In this document: positions 25,514 through 37,611 of the stretch, one piece after another | Numbering within the stretch: the stretch's first letter is position 1 | Layout of the letters: every line of letters begins with the position of its first letter | NCBI GenBank assembly: GCA_017311185.1 | Contig: JAESUZ010001269.1 | Coordinates: 434,001 to 498,000 of the forward strand | From: Proteles cristata cristata | Lineage: Eukaryota; Chordata; Mammalia; Carnivora; Hyaenidae | Reading direction: 5' to 3' | DNA length: 64,000 nt | Position numbers and translations under genes: made by a program | Notes under the pieces: model-generated | The model's database searches: none | What the model was told of the DNA's origin: nothing | The model's input: only the letters and a program-made list of their open reading frames with translations

Positions 25514-25516
25514 CGC
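25471..25516. repeat. (TG)n then (CG)n dinucleotide tract
   Basis: About 17 TG steps run directly into five CG steps: a continuous alternating purine-pyrimidine block. Confidence 0.95.
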
Positions 25517-27589
25517 AAGGGAGACTTGGGTATCTGTGAAAACTTATTACAAACGACCCAACGCTCCCTGAAAAATACCTTGGCAGAGATGGTGATTATC
25601 GACCTTCACAAGAGCCGTTCTCTCAATAGGCAACAAATTCAAACTCCTGTCTGAGCAGGATATGTCTGGTTCCTCAAGATTCACGGGGTGTGTGCATTTC
25701 TTTGGCAGAAAGCTGCCATGGTTAGTAGCTACTACCTAAAAAAAATACTGCTAATTTAATATCTCATGGAGCCAGCCATTTTGAACTGGCTGCCTTGATT
25801 TTTTTTTTTAATGGAATGTCCGCTGCTTCCCTATTACAATGAATAACACAATTGGAAACAAATCTTACATAAAATTAAACACACACCCACAAAGTAAACT
25901 CTGAAGGCCTCAATCGTGTGTGAGAGGCATTTCTCAAGATTTGTCACACAGATCTTTCAATCCCATTTCCCATCCCTCAACCTCCACCCATTTCACTCAA
26001 GGCACTAAAAATTGGCTTTCACAAAGAAATTCCAGAAGCCTGAGCATTTGATTAACAAAGGGAAATCCCAACCTTCTTGGCCTCATTTCTCATGATGACA
26101 GCTCATTTTTCCATGTGGAACCACATACTAGTTGCTGCAAATACAGAGAGAGGTAAAGAAGCCACTTTCAGACTACAGTCATAAAAGATATATATAATGA
26201 TGATTTAAAGTTCTGTGCTCATTTTAGAAGCATAAAAGTCAAGTATATCCATTTTTAAGATCAGAATGAAAATTTATAGCGTTTTTATTAAAAGACTTGG
26301 GGTCCTGCCATGGGCACTCTGCTGGGCTCTTAAAGTATTACTATTTTGCACGTCAAGGGCAAGTTTTGAAACTGAGCTAGTGGCGGACTCCGCATTAACC
26401 TCCCCTCCTTTCCCATCCAGTGTTGCAAATCCTACGCAGCCTCGAGGCCCAGGACAAGTTCCACCTCTGTCGAGCTCCCCCAACTTTTCCCATTTCCAGG
26501 GACTCACTCCTGTGAAAATCGATAGCATGAATTGTCCAGACTCCACAGTTAGCAACTGGTTGTGTCATCCCTTTACTCTCTCTATAGTACACGTGATTGG
26601 TATTTTGCCTTAGTAACGTCCTGCATGTAACTCTTCTCCTCCCACCTTGGTTTGTGACCTTCTTAAACACAAGAATCATACATTACATTTCTCCTTTACG
26701 CTCTCTAGTATCTAACCCAAGTTTAAGGATGCCCAAAATAAAGTTACACATGTGAACTGAGAAATGCTACCTACTGAAGGGTAAGGGTTTAGCTTCATAA
26801 TTGTCTTTGGCCTCTATGGGTTATTGTAAGCTCCCAAATATGTTTAGGGACTAAAGCAACTAGACAATGATGGTATCTAACCACAGAATTGGGCTCATGC
26901 TCCTATTATACTCACATAAACCTGCCCTTGACTTGGTAGCCATCTGAGTCAAGTGCTCCAGAAAGGACACTTGGATTAAATCTCTACCGGCATGATGGTA
27001 CCGGAGCAGCATGGTGACCTTAAAGCCATCCACAGGGGTCTCCTTTGGGTCACTCTTGTCCTTTTTCACTCCTGGGTTTTGCTCCCAACAGCCTCAAAGT
27101 GATCTGGCTGCAGACCTCCCAGACACAGGCTGGCTGACATGTGATCATCCCAGCGGGTTACCGGCCTCCTCTTTAGGAGAGCATGAACACGATCTGCTGT
27201 CCCTCTTCCTACCCCCCAGAAATACAAAGAACTCTTTCTTCTCTCTTCTCCTTCCAGCCTCACACAAAGACAGGCAGGGAAATAGTTTAGGATGGTTATT
27301 TCAGAAAGACTACTCACCTTGGGTCAAGATTACAGTTCAGAGTTCAGCTTATTTAACTGCTTTTCATGTAATAAGTGACATGCATGTCACAATACCAAAA
27401 AATTTCAAATCAAAAGGCACACACTGCAAAGCAAGCTAACTACGCCCCACCCCCCACCCCCAACTCTCAGTTTCCCTCCTTGGAGGCAATAGCTGTTACT
27501 AGATTATTCTGCCCTCTTAACCATGGACACTTTTCAAACCCCACTTTGGATCCTGGGTTTCTGATTAAGAGAAGGGAATAAGTGTTTAC

Positions 27590-27795
27590 CAAGCATCTCC
27601 TAAATACCAGGCCCTGAGATATGGATTTTACATACATTAGCACATTCAACCTTCACAACAACTTTGTAAGGCTAATGTTATTTTCTCCACTTTTCAGGTA
27701 TGGAACCTGAGGGTCAGGGAAGGTATGAGGCTTGCTCAAGGTCACCAGCCTAGGTCTAAAGTCACTTTCCAAGCTGCTGCCTGGATGAAATGGTT
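27590..27795 (-). mobile_element. MIR, antisense
   Basis: 'aaccttcacaacaactttgt', 'cttttcaggtatggaacctg' and 'gcttgctcaaggtcacc' follow reversed MIR order. Confidence 0.7.
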
Positions 27796-27894
27796 TTCAA
27801 AGTCAAATCTCCATCCAAATTTCCTTTTTGGGAATCCTGTGCTCTGTAACTGGGCTCCCATGGCAGAAAAACTGATTGTACAAAGTAGAGCTCT

Positions 27895-28070
27895 AAGAAC
27901 CCAAACAAGTTACCAGACCTAAGGTCTCAGTCTCTCCATATGTAAAATGAGTCTAATAGTAATACCTACCATGTAAGGTTTGGCAAGATTCAATGAATTT
28001 TACACAATGAACTTTGAATGGCACCTGACACCTGGTAAATACTTCCTAATACTTAGTTACTATCATATGG
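27895..28070 (+). mobile_element. MIR fragment
   Basis: 'ctcagtctctccatatgtaa' followed by 'aatgagtctaatagtaatac', 'ctaccatgtaagg' and 'gcacctgacacctggtaaat'. Confidence 0.7.
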
Positions 28071-29855
28071 CTGATTAACAAATGGACAAACAGACCCAAA
28101 ATTGGATATTCTCATCAAATGTCAAAAGCCATCTAATATTGTCTGGCCCCAATATAACAATTTCCTTTGCTGCACTCGCCCAAACTGCTCCTCTAACATT
28201 TCTTCTCTTAGCACTAACTTCCAAAATCACCGTCTTTCTGCTGCCAAATCCCAGAAGCTTTTAATAGTGCGATTATTGTGTTTTTAAAATCACTGCAACA
28301 GTTCCATTAGGACTAGATTCCAGCAACACTGTCCCGACTGCGCCAGTTTTTAATTTTTGAAACCAAAAGTGTATGTGTCTATCATTTCCCCTTACCCTGG
28401 TTCATATATCATGGAACTCTAGACTGGTGAAGTTTTGCTAAAATAATCTCAGCTTGTATAAATGGAAGCTACCCAAATTCCCCTAGAATGGAAAATACAT
28501 TTGTGAACCTGGGCACACAATGTACTAACCCATATCTGGGCAACACAATCCATCTAATTGCCTTTTTGTTCCTCACGGAAAGCCAAGTGAGATCTGTAGG
28601 CTGTAGTATCACAGGGCCAGCAGACGAGGGGGCTGAAGGGGGTTTCTTAGGGGCGTAGCAGGGGCAAGGGGCCAAGGAAGTCTGACAACCAAGGCTCTCA
28701 GTGGCCAAAGGAAAATCGGATGCCTCTGCCCAAGTCACTTCACACTGCTGGAGTTCCACTTCACTTACTTTCACTTAAGGCGAAACTCAACTTTTTCTTG
28801 AAATCCCTTTCTGCCTCTAACCTCTGAGCGAAACAAAAAATTGCAACCATCTCACAAGCATCCTGACTACTCTGGCCCTTCTCAGGGCAGTAAGTTACAT
28901 GTCACAATGCAGCCTCAAAAGATAAGCTTCAGCCAAAAGGAGGTGTGTGCATTTAACACGTCAGCCATAAAAGATGCAGCCTCCATTTATTGTAAAAATG
29001 TGCTTGTGCCAAGTTGTCCTAGAACTTATGGCAAAATAATAAAATCCAGGTTCCCTTAATTACCTCATGGGAAAGGACAGCCAAGCAAATCCATTGTAAA
29101 GGTGACATATCTGGGCTTCCACCTGATACTCTTCCATGAGTTTCTCCCATTCAATAATTCTGCCCAAAGGACCGGGAGTTCAGCTTGCACAAGGCCGGAG
29201 CCCCAGCAGGGTTCACGAGAGGACCGTTTGTTAAGATCCCATGTGTATAAACCTGCTATGCTCTTTTTCTCCTGTTTCTCCTGTGGGAGACTTTGTTTCA
29301 TAATCCTGACATCATAACTGGTGCCTCCAATCCAAAATCTTTTACGATGGATAACAAATGAGTAAGAACCCCAGGAATTCAGGGGGAGTTAAGGTGCAGG
29401 CAGCAATAGATACTGTTGTTTGACCACAAAAGCCTTAACAGAGAGTTAAAAAGTTTCCTAAAGCCAAAGATGAACCAAGCTAATATGTCATTCCTTAACT
29501 ACTCCCACAAGACTATCTTCCTCCAAAAATGACATTCTGAATCAGATTTGGGGGACTCTGGAAATGCTGAGGTGTTTACAGATTCTTTTCTTTAAGATAT
29601 TTAATTCGGCTGTTCCTTTCTCTACAAGGCACAGACCCCAGGAATAAAGAAGTCATTCTCGAAAGCTATTCGCGCCAACAGCAAAGAACCTAGAGCATGC
29701 CATTCACAAAAGCTGCGCCGAGCTGAGGCCCGGAGAGCTCCTGGTTCCTGTAGTTGATTAACCCAGTGCCTTATCGAGGTAGGAGCGGAGGGCTATTCTG
29801 CAGCCTTGGGAGAGCCAGAGTGGAGTAGGCAGACGGTGAGTCACAGCGTACTTAC

Positions 29856-29891
29856 GTCGCTCTTCCTGAACTTGGCTTTCAAGCTCTTCAT
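29856..29891 (-). CDS. RAI14: RAI14 first coding segment (12 codons, in exon 2)
   Basis: Reading the minus strand, the ATG at 29891-29889 opens MKSLKAKFRKSD and then meets a GTAAGT splice donor at 29855-29850. This is the N-terminus of RAI14 (ankycorbin, NORPEG) as I know it from mammals, where the next exon continues into the ankyrin repeats. The family protein is about 980 residues: N-terminal ankyrin repeats, then a long coiled coil. It associates with F-actin and has roles at cell-cell junctions, including testis ectoplasmic specialisations. Only this short basic leader lies in the window; the exon ends in phase 0 after GAC. The start has A at -3, a good Kozak position, and no in-frame upstream start in the exon. 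The rest of the coding region should lie beyond the left edge. The identification rests on exact recognition of the 12 residues plus matching splice sites and a CpG-island first exon upstream. Confidence 0.9.
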
Positions 29892-29935
29892 GTTTAGTCC
29901 ATTCAGTTTTCCAAAGCTCTAGAGATTTTCAACAC
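29856..29935 (-). other. RAI14: RAI14 exon 2 (5' UTR plus start codon)
   Basis: This is an 80-base exon. Its acceptor is a pyrimidine-rich tract ending in TGCTTAG just above 29935; its donor is GTAAGT at 29855-29850. The first 44 bases are untranslated and the last 36 code. The untranslated part contains a two-residue upstream ORF (ATG GAC TAA, 29902-29894) whose stop lies two bases before the main ATG. Both splice sites match consensus well, so the boundaries are firm even without a transcript. Confidence 0.85.
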
Positions 29936-30142
29936 CTAAGCAGAGAATGAATAAAAGAAAGAAATTAACTATTTAGGTTTCCAGATAAACACTAGAGATC
30001 TTCCCTCCTGGTAGGGAAGCAGCTTTTTGGCCATGGGCCACTGGGATTGACTTAGAAAGGTGTTCAGAATCAGAGCCTAAGAAGTGGTAAAGAGCGTGTT
30101 CTTTCCACTCATAATGTAGTCCCTAGAAGCTTCTGACATTTT

Positions 30143-30163
30143 TTTTTTGTTTTTTATTTATTT

Positions 30164-30199
<36 letters not shown>

Positions 30200-30363
30200 A
30201 GGGGAGGGTCAGAGAAAGAGGTAGATACAGAATCTGAAACAGGATCCAGGCTCTGAGCAAGCTGTCAGCACAGAGCTCGATGCGGGGCTCAAACCCACAA
30301 ACCATGAGATCGTGACCTGAGCCGAAGTTGGATGCTCAACCAACTGAGCCACCCAAGTGCCCC
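30143..30363 (-). mobile_element. Felid tRNA-Lys SINE just upstream of RAI14 exon 2
   Basis: Perfect 15-base duplication agcttctgacatttt at 30128-30142 and 30364-30378. It is in the same orientation as RAI14 and lies about 210 bases before the exon 2 acceptor. Confidence 0.95.
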
Positions 30364-30944
30364 AGCTTCTGACATTTTCAAGTTAACCCCATCTTTAAGT
30401 TTTTTCCCAACTTCTCAACATTAACATAAAACAAGTTCAACTGTTACTGTACAAAATGCAGTACCTGTATGTAGCATGAGTTCCTTTAGATGCCGTTCAG
30501 GTTTTAATTATACCATCCACCTCCTTTTGAAGGGCCACGATAGTAAAGAATGAGAAGGAAAACAGTTCATATTCTAGATACCATTCATTCCCTATTTATT
30601 TTTCTCAGTGTGGTTTCTTTTTTTCCTCCTAAATGCACGCACAAGGCAGTTAGTAAAAAATGCCAGGAACAACAAATCCTCCCTCTTCAAATACCTCATT
30701 CTGCAGGAAGCCACTGTAAACAATGAAAAAAGCTCCTTCCCCCCACCGCCAAGGTCCTAGTGGGACCCAGCAAACCCAAGTTGGAGCTGGCAGAGTCTTA
30801 AGAAATTCCCTCACTTAGCAGGTCTGGGGTCCCCGGGAAAGTGAACGTAAGTTTTTTAAAGTATTATATACGGTGGTTTTTTTTTTTTTTTTTAAGAGAA
30901 GACAGGTCCTAGTTATCATTGGATCCTGCAAGGAGCTGTCACCC

Positions 30945-31110
30945 TTCAAAAGTTAAGACTATTGATCCAGGCTAAGTGGCTCATGTTTCAGAGGTAGCAG
31001 TGGAGCCATAGAGAAGTTAGGAAACTTGCCATCAGCTGAAAGCCTGCTTATGGTGGAGTTCAGAATCAGACCAGTAGTTGAATGCTTTCCCCACTGCCCT
31101 ACAGCTTTAA
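30945..31110 (-). mobile_element. Probable MIR, antisense
   Basis: 'ggtagcagtggagccataga', 'aggaaacttgccatcagctg' and 'tgctttccccactgccctac' fit a diverged reversed MIR. Confidence 0.45.
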
Positions 31111-31804
31111 AACTAAAACCCAAAAGCAGAATCCTGTGCTAAAATATGGTACAGACTATCTCTTTTGCCATTACAGAGTGTGGAACCTTTGCTTTTAGGT
31201 CAAAAGGGCAAGAAAATCTAAGCGCAAGTTCCCATCACACAGTAAGCACGCTCTAAATGTAACAACAAGCCTCTCCTGACAACAGTGAGAACAGATGAAC
31301 TATAGCAGTCCTGTCCATTTGGGCACTAAGGACGAGCAGTCCATGGGTAGCATTGCTGGCTAGCAGTTTTCAAAAGCCTTTCAAGGCCATCCCTGATCAT
31401 TCTGGACTAAACTGATTTGAGACAATAAAGGGGGAAAAAAAACAAGCAACCGAATGGCTGTACTCCTTCTTCCTCATGTCTTCATCACAGCCTCCAGAAG
31501 TTGTCCAGCGACTTTCTGGCTTCTAACATTGTTTACTTTCATTTTCATTGCTGTCATTAAGCAGGGCCTTTGGATGAAGGGTACAAAAACCCAGTCATCA
31601 TAAAGCACTTCGATGACATTTATGTGGAGGCCACACCTTTACTGCAGCCTCACAGTAGTCCCTTCCAATCTTCCTGGCATGGGCAGCAGTGGCTGAATCG
31701 AGTTACCTTGGAAACCATACACGCTATAATTAGCCCTTGTTAATTGCCAAGTACTTAACCACAGACTGTGTTGGTACCTCAAAAGCAAAGTGCAAACTCC
31801 AGGA

Positions 31805-32172
31805 CAGTGTTTCTCACCATTGGCTCCTAATTAATCTGAATCACAAGGACATGGGGACATTTGTTAAAGCCAAAAACCTAGTCCACATCCTATGGACACT
31901 GAACCTCAGGGAGCAGGGCTCAGGCATGTCTTTGGTTGAATCTTGGTTGAGGTTTGAGAAACTTTTTTTTTAAGGGGCGGGGCAAATTTGCACTTGTGAG
32001 AAGGGAAGGGGCAGAAAGAAAGGAAGAGAGAGAATCCTCAGCAGGCTCTGCGCCTCCAGCGCACAGCCCAATGTGGACTCAAACCCACAAACTACGAGAT
32101 CAAGGCCTGAGCCGAAATCAGATGCTTAACTGACTGAGCCACCTAGGCACCCAGAGGTTTGAGAATGTTGAA
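31805..32172. mobile_element. MER5-like hAT element, split by a SINE
   Basis: Starts 'cagtgtttctcaccattgg'; its end 'gaggtttgagaa' is duplicated on both sides of the SINE at 31961-32153. The middle contains 'aatctgaatcacaagg'. Confidence 0.6.
31961..32153 (-). mobile_element. tRNA-Lys SINE, antisense
   Basis: 12-base TSD gaggtttgagaa at 31949-31960 and 32154-32165. Confidence 0.92.
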
Positions 32173-34301
32173 GGAAGGTAGATGAGGCAGGGAATACACT
32201 CGTCAGAGTTGTGCTAGATTATTTAACAGCTCTTTCTCATGTCAAAGCAAGCCACCTTTCGATGAATCCAAGTAGAAATAATGGTAATCAGATATTCTCC
32301 AACTGCCACTGGCTCACAGTTCTCCACGAAAATGGCAGTCATCCTTTGAGTTCAACTCCTTCCACCTTTGGGAGAAGTGCTAATAACCAAGGAAAGAAGC
32401 CCAATCTATGCAACAGGAAAGGGAGAAAAGAGAAGACGCAGCTTTCATAGGCCACAAACTGTGTAGTCCACCAAGGTGGAACCACCCAAAGCATTCCTTC
32501 AGTTCTGGAACGCAATGGTGGGTAAGACTTTTATTTGAAGTCATGAAGTTTTTTGTGGGTGTTGTGCTTTTTCTTGTGTGCGTTTTTTTGCCCCCGTCCC
32601 AGCTTTTTTTTTAGCATGGCAATGAGAACATGCGAACTCTTATTTGAAGAGGACTAAGTAAATAAAACACTTAATTCCAAAAATTCCCAGAGGCAGACAG
32701 ATAATAGCTGTGAAATGAACATCTTCCTGGAGTCACGGGTATGGGTGTGTGATAGCTGGGTGGTCCATAAGTACAACTCCCAGATGACAGAGATAGGGGT
32801 CAAGGGTAAAGAGGTTCTGAAAGCCTACAGAATAGTAATTTTAGGCACAAGAACTGTAGCTGGGTGGGGGTGGGGGAGGGGAGGTAATTAAAGTTAGTAA
32901 TAGGTCACTGTTTTCCTGGTATTCACAGAAGGATCTAATATTTGGAAGTTAGGACTAATGAAAAGTAATCTGCCCCTGACAGGATGCTGGGTTCTGTCTG
33001 CCCCCAGCATCTTCTCTTTTCAAGAAGACCCACAGGTAAATCAGGGGCTTGCTTTCTTTTCCTTCAGTCAGCTGGAATATTACAGCTCCAATTCCCAAAT
33101 CCAAACTTCCAAAGCCCAGATTGGGCCATAGCCTATCTTGAGTACAAGTGATATCTATCAGTATCTAGGCTACACTTATAGCAGTCCTTGGACAAGTCAC
33201 TTAATCAGGACAACTTAGTTCAAAAGAGCTGCAGTTAAAATTAACTGTGCACCAGCCTATTTGTATAGTACAAAAAGGGGGTGAAATGTGACACATATAA
33301 TGGGAAAAACTAAGAATTTCAAGAATAAAGCATATCCTACTCAACAGAAATACTAGTTTACTAATATTTGCTTACTGAATCCAAAATAAGTCACTGGAAC
33401 ATGGCTTCCATTGCTGGTCACCAGTCATCACATCATAGCAAGTCAATTGGTGAGGACACAACAGTGCAGGGATGCACAACCTTACTGCTTTCTCATCTGA
33501 GAGACTGCATCCAACAGACAGGATTTATTCATCCATTTTCCCTTTAAAGCTCTCAAAGGTTAACATGAGGTACCTTTATCTGCTGTAATTCTAGCCTGAA
33601 TCAAGAAACCTTGGTATTAGCCTATAGAGCTTTATTATGAATTATGAATGTTAGACTTGAGTATTAAAAATAACTTATAACAAATACAGGGTTTCCTTTT
33701 GGGGAGATGGAATCTTCCAAATCTATTGTCATGATGCTTCCATAACCTGTGAATATACCCAAACCATTCAAGTATACACTTCAAGTGGGTCAAGGGAAAG
33801 ACTGAGTTATATGTCAACGAAGTACACCTTACTAATCTCTGCTTCGTTCTCTAATCTTTAGAGTTAGGAAAATTTCAGGTTAGAAATCTCTGGCCTGAAC
33901 TGAAAGAGAACTTCAAAGGAACAAAGTTAATAAGCCATACCCTTACCACTGAAATGTGGTTGCTCCTAGATTTTCTTAATTTAGCTCTTTCTCTACCACA
34001 ACCCACCCAATTGAAGTGGGTCAGAAAGAAGTTCTTCTGTCTTCCAGCTACATCTACTCCCACCCCCACATACAACCCAGGGATTATTTCATAAGGCGAT
34101 GTTGCCAATTACATCAGCATACGAGAGTCCTTTTAGAGCCCCAGCCAGGTATTCTGTTTCCGTAATCACAAGTGAGCCTCGGAAATCTGTAATTTTTTTT
34201 TTTTAACTTTTCCAGTGATTGGATGCTCAATGAGATTGGGGAAACACTGACTCAGTGATATTATACCTATAATTGACACTTTCATTAAAAAATAACCTAG
34301 A

Positions 34302-34500
34302 GGGGCGCCTGGGTGGCTCAGTCGGTTAAGCATCTGACTTTGGCTCAGGTCATGATCTCAAGGTTTGTGAGTTTGAGCCCCGTGTCTGTACTGACAGCTC
34401 CGAGCCTGAAGCTTGCTTCAGAATCTGTCTCTTGCTCTCTACCCCTCCCCCGCTAGTGCTCGGTCTCTGTCTCTCAAAAATAAATGTTAAAATAAAAAAA
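34302..34500 (+). mobile_element. Felid tRNA-Lys SINE
   Basis: Head ggggcgcctgggtggctcag; a small deletion around the 'cgtgtctgtactgacagctc' segment; A-rich tail. Confidence 0.93.
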
Positions 34501-36616
34501 GAGAGAGAGACATTGTACAAGTAGGTATGCGTTCACTGAATGTGTCTGAATCTTTCACAATACTGGGGTGTGCAGCAGTGGGGGGATGGGGAGCTTCCTA
34601 TATTCAAAATTCTAGGAGAGCAAGTAGCTGGCCACCCATGGCCACTAGGAGCAATATTAACTCGCAAAGGCAAATAGCAGCTGTACACACATGTATGTTT
34701 TCCTGGATCCCAAGAATACATCAGCATCTAAGACACCACACCACAGGGTTCAAGGGCAGTAGTTTAAAACTGTCCCCTCTGAATCACTGCAACATAAGAA
34801 GGGGCAGAATAAATAACAATGTCCTGTGCCCGATTCTTCCTCCCATCATGGGGATACTGCTAAGAATCCTTAGCAACACTGCAACACTAATGCACAGCCC
34901 AGGCAGGCCAGGGGCGGGGGGTGGTGGGGGGATTCTGAGGAACGTTGGACTTAAAATCTCCAGCACTGAATAAGGCATTGAAACAAATGTAAGGAACTAA
35001 AATTAAAATACTTCTCTCCTTGCCAGCACCTACCTCTTCTCCCTTAAGTACTTGTTTCCTCAGACAATAATCTCTCTGCAACAAAGATGGAATTTTAACC
35101 AAAAGCTGTATAAACACTCAATTCTCGCAATCTGGCAAAATAAATACATTCTGCAAAAGGTCTCTCCAGATCAACTTTCCCAATAAGCTGACCCTGACAA
35201 CACAACACCGCATGCTACCCAAACTGTTCCTGGGGTTAGAAGCTGCAAGTCTCTGCCTGTGTCCAGGGCTAGGTCACTGTTTCTGGAATACAGAACATCG
35301 AATGGGAACCAGAGGCCAGTAAGTCCTGTTCCCCCTCACCGGACTTTATCCACAGCTGATATGTTCTTATCTTAGTAAAACAGAATTTTAAACATACATT
35401 TAGGTTATGAGAACTCTCAGCAGACACTATGGAGGGCTCAAAACCGACCAAGGGTGTGACACCTAATAATTAGGTGTCAAATACTGCAGGAATTCAAAGA
35501 GTGGAAATCTTTGACAGCTGGAAAAAAAATCAGAGAAGTCTTTACAGCAGGGGCAGGATGTAACTGGCCTTAAAGGAAACTCAGGATTTGGGCCACCTGA
35601 TGAGGAAAGGCCATCTTGTCTCACATTTCCCACAAGATGGGGCATGTCCACCTTAGATTTTTCTAGGCAAAGGTCAGAAACTGGTCTGATCTCATTAAGC
35701 AGTCCTAGAAACTTCTCTCCGGGGGTTGCGTAGGCATGGTGGGAATCACTGCATGGCTCCTTCCAAAGAAAGACCCTCCCTCAATCTCCACAACCTCTGA
35801 CCCTTTTACAACCTAGACACGAGTAAGGGGCTCAAGAGTCCCAATACCAGTCTTTAGCAAATTTGAAAATGTGAATCTCAGGCTGCTTACTTATTTTAGG
35901 ATGGAGGGTTTTCCCAATAGGATTTTAATGTTGTTTATACTTCATCACCGGCCATCAACGTACAAGCAATAAACATTTCCCAAATGTATGTGTAGAACAA
36001 AGATACAGGTTAGGCACCTGAACAGTCAATAGACTTCACCTCTGACCTCAGCAAAGCTCTCTTTGGTCCCAAATGCACTGGGTTAGCTGCACTGGGATCC
36101 AAGTAAAGGCAGTATGATTAGATTTCACCATGTACATATGAAAGCACTAAGGTAAAACAAAGAAAAACAAAAGAAACAACAACCAAAAAAACTCATTTGG
36201 TCAATGAGGTCTTACCAGGTTGCCCTTTTTTTCCGTCCTGCCTGCCCTCTTCTCTGGGCCACACTCTACAAGCAGCACCTCCCCAAACACAGGCCTGAGT
36301 TTAGCCATGAGAACCACCCACTTTGAATAATGGAATGTAAGAGTCAACAGAGAATAAGGACCATCAGGCAGAACCCCGGGGGGCAAGTTCTCAGAATAGA
36401 GATTTTACCAGCCAGGTAAGAGAGAGCTATTGGTGAGGCCAAGGATTCCCCCAAATCAACAAGCCTGCTCTGTTATTTTGCATGAGATCCTACCACTTCT
36501 AGTCAAGGAGCATCTCAATAAGCAAACAGTCCATCCTAAATGGGTCCAAGCCTTCAATTCTAACTTCAGCAAGGCTCTCTCCATGGTCAACACTCAAAGT
36601 TCACTATGGCTAAGCA

Positions 36617-36641
36617 AATGAATGAATGAATGAATGAATGA
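36617..36641. repeat. (AATG)6 tetranucleotide
   Basis: Six uninterrupted aatg units following taagca. Confidence 0.95.
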
Positions 36642-37039
36642 GCACGAAATCCTAAATGGCAAACACAAAGATACAAAAGATATTTCATTCCAAAGTAAGT
36701 GGCCAGTACAAGATGCAGATTTTCAACGCATTTAGCTGAAAACAGAACTCTTAAACCCCTTACATCTGGAGTCTAACAGGGTCAGAGTGTGTGGAGACTG
36801 GAGAGGCTCTTTCTTTGGGAAGAACTAGGCACTGATACCCCACCCACCCCTCCCATCCTCACCCCACCCCCAGTTTTACCGCCACAACCCTGGGAAGAAT
36901 AGCAGCCAGGACCGCTAGAGGAAGCAGGGAGATACCAGAGGAAAGTGAATCATAGGTGAACTTTGTATTATTTAAATTTGAGTCTTTAGCAGGGGTGAAA
37001 GGTATAAAAAATAGGTGAAGGGTATCAAGAGGTATAAAA

Positions 37040-37265
37040 TAAGTAAGCTGTTGAGGATGTAAGGTACAGCATGGAGACTATAGTTAATAACACTGTGTGG
37101 CATATTTGAAAGTTGCAAGAAAGTAAGTCTTAAAAGTTCTCACCACAAGAAAAAAATATTTTGTAACTATGCATGGTGATGGATGCTACCTAGACTTCAC
37201 AGTGGGGACTAGTTTGCAATGTGTACAAATATAAAATCATTACACCGTACACCTGAAACTAAAAG
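37040..37265 (+). mobile_element. LINE-1 3' UTR fragment
   Basis: 'acagcatggagactatagtt', 'gtgatggatgctacctagac' and 'cattacaccgtacacctgaa' in the order of an old L1 3' end. Confidence 0.75.
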
Positions 37266-37341
37266 ATGGTGTATGCCAGCCAGTATTTTACCCAGTAAAA
37301 AAGGGTACATAATAGCAATCAAAACTGCAGAATTTTTTAAA

Positions 37342-37611
37342 GTTTATTTGAGAGAGAAAGGGGGGTGGAAGAGGTGAGGGGAGGGAGGGGGGAGAGGGAG
37401 AGAGAGGGATGAAGGGAAAGGGAGAAAGGGAGAGAGGATATGCACAAGAGCAGGAAAGGGGCACAGAGAGGAGAGAGAGATTCCCAAGCAGGGTCCACAC
37501 TCTCAGCATGGAGCCCAATGCAGGGCTCAAACTCAAGAAATGTGTCATCGTGACTTGAGCCAAAATCAAGAGTCGGATGCTTAACCGACTGAGCCACCCA
37601 GACGTCCTTAT
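37342..37611 (-). mobile_element. tRNA-Lys SINE, antisense, with expanded purine tract
   Basis: 18-base flank match with one mismatch (37324-37341 and 37612-37629). The (ga)n part has grown into a G/A-only stretch of roughly 90 bases. Confidence 0.92.

Larger units (their letters stand above)
1..29855 (-). other. RAI14: RAI14 intron 2, 5' part (continues off the left edge)
   Basis: The sequence following the exon 2 donor shows no open frame encoding the expected continuation (TNEWNK...) on the minus strand, so I treat all of it as intron. Repeats are listed separately. I see nothing recognisable in about 1-1.4, 2.2-3.0, 3.35-4.7, 5.6-6.4, 9.0-9.6, 13.2-14.8, 15.05-15.8, 16.5-17.4, 20.35-21.4, 23.0-24.2, 25.5-27.5 and 28.1-29.8 kb. 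A very short exon could have been missed. Confidence 0.6.

Noticed and set aside
26266..26679. Overlapping 90-115 codon frames on both strands
   Set aside because: No similarity, no splice sites of note, and mutual overlap in several phases; chance ORFs, partly in an L2-like scrap.
34527..34973. 148-codon plus-strand open frame
   Set aside because: No recognised protein similarity; low-complexity Gly run and no splice or promoter context; part of it resembles a diverged hAT element. A chance ORF.
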